From Thermoflexales bacterium (GTDB taxonomy: Bacteria; Chloroflexota; Anaerolineae; Fen-1058), in NCBI GenBank assembly GCA_030834835.1, contig JAUQXD010000252.1, positions 1 through 5,992 of the forward strand: DNA of 5,992 nucleotides, read 5' to 3'. Position numbers and translations under genes: made by a program. The notes under the pieces are model-generated. The model was given only the letters and a program-made list of their open reading frames with translations, made no database searches and had not been told where the DNA came from. Of the stretch, positions 5,596-5,992 are shown in pieces. Each line of letters starts with the position of its first letter. Positions within the stretch are counted from its first letter, which is position 1.

Positions 5596-5992
5596 ACCCC
5601 ACTCTGTTTTACTGGCTCCTTCGAGATCACAATCGACGGCTGCGGAGCGACACTCGCTCCGCAGCCTGCGTGATCGTGCCGCGGGCGGCCTGTTCCTGGC
5701 TGCGACGCTGCTGCCCGTCGGCCTGGTCGTCGTAATGCTCATCGGCCTGACGCTGCGCGCGCAACCGATCTTCGCGAAGTATCCGATCGGCGAACTGCTG
5801 ACCGGCGAAGCGTGGAAGCCGCAGCAAGGTCAATTTGGCTTTGCGCCGTTCATTGTGGGCACGGTGTGGGTGACGGTGGTCGCGATGATCATCGCCGTGC
5901 CGGTGTGCATGCTGACGGCCATCTACCTCTCGGAATATGCCGGGCCGCGCCTGCGTAATGTGATGAAACCGCTGCTCGATCTGCTATCGGGC
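5570..5992 (+). CDS. pstC: PstC-type ABC transporter permease, 3'-truncated by window edge
   Basis: An inner-membrane permease subunit, partner of the binding lipoprotein upstream. 141 codons are present, of about 290-330 expected. Residues 1-36 are a hydrophilic, Ser/Arg-rich cytoplasmic tail. Helix 1 is about 38-62. A short external segment ends in WKPQQGQFGFAPF, matching the WxP...FG...P pattern of PstC. Helix 2 is about 94-120, and then comes AIYLSEYAG (117-125) with KPLLDLLSG at the window edge, which leads into the usual IPSVVYG motif of the cytoplasmic loop that contacts the ATPase. The ATG at 5570 overlaps the pstS-like gene by 26 bp in another frame, suggesting coupled translation. 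A perfect inverted repeat lies in codons 23-33. PstC is preferred over PstA from gene order and the WxP segment; the transported ion is uncertain because the binding protein is atypical. Confidence 0.85.
   Translation, partial: MTASPNSNKPHSVLLAPSRSQSTAAERHSLRSLRDRAAGGLFLAATLLPVGLVVVMLIGLTLRAQPIFAKYPIGELLTGEAWKPQQGQFGFAPFIVGTVWVTVVAMIIAVPVCMLTAIYLSEYAGPRLRNVMKPLLDLLSG
5638..5666. repeat. Perfect 13-bp inverted repeat inside the 5' end of pstC
   Basis: Arms GGCTGCGGAGCGA (5638-5650) and TCGCTCCGCAGCC (5654-5666) are exact reverse complements around a CAC loop. The stem is very G+C rich, so a strong RNA hairpin is expected. No T-run follows, so it is not a typical intrinsic terminator. It lies 43 nt past the pstS-like stop and encodes pstC residues 23-33 (T23 to L33) if the start is 5570. 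It could protect the upstream mRNA or reduce pstC expression relative to the binding protein (inferred). Confidence 0.9.

Noticed and set aside
5254..5742. Minus-strand open frame across the pstS-like/pstC junction
   Set aside because: Arg-rich with no motif, and opposite two well supported + strand genes.

Overview
The window (high-50s % G+C by eye) is bacterial chromosome with every gene on the + strand. It holds two functional blocks separated by a 217-bp intergenic stretch. No rRNA, tRNA, CRISPR array, transposase or phage gene was seen. Lineage is an inference: the shikimate kinase/dehydroquinate synthase fusion, the lipoprotein form of the PstS-like protein and the style of the intergenic repeats would suit a Chloroflexota (Anaerolineae-like) genome, but nothing here proves it.

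Block 1 (2-3829) is a shikimate-pathway operon: aroE (5' end outside the window), aroC, a fused aroK-aroB gene and aroQ. These supply DHQ synthase (AroB), 3-dehydroquinase (AroQ), shikimate dehydrogenase (AroE), shikimate kinase (AroK) and chorismate synthase (AroC). Only the first step (DAHP synthase) and EPSP synthase (AroA) are missing from the window. aroKB and aroQ overlap by ATGA. The aroE-aroC and aroC-aroKB junctions each carry a degenerate heptad repeat (consensus GAGTRAY) that begins at or before the stop codon. At the second junction two oppositely oriented runs abut and form a 20-bp stem just before aroKB.

The spacer after aroQ (3830-4046) holds a composite, hairpin-like interspersed repeat, then a near-consensus sigma-70 promoter and a short palindrome.

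Block 2 (4047 to the end) starts with an Rrf2-family regulator carrying four cysteines, followed by a PstS-like lipoprotein and the first 141 codons of a PstC-type permease. The same 12-mer lies between promoter and start codon of the regulator gene and, inverted, upstream of the pstS-like gene. This makes it a candidate shared operator, though it also contains a -10-like TATACT. The PstS-like protein has lost most of the hydroxyl side chains that hold phosphate in E. coli PstS and carries a textbook EF-hand loop, so its ligand is uncertain. A perfect 13-bp inverted repeat lies inside the 5' end of pstC.

The most unusual content is the second block (redox-type regulator + atypical PstS + EF-hand + hairpin in pstC) and the heptad repeat family. 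The enzymes of block 1 are ordinary in function.
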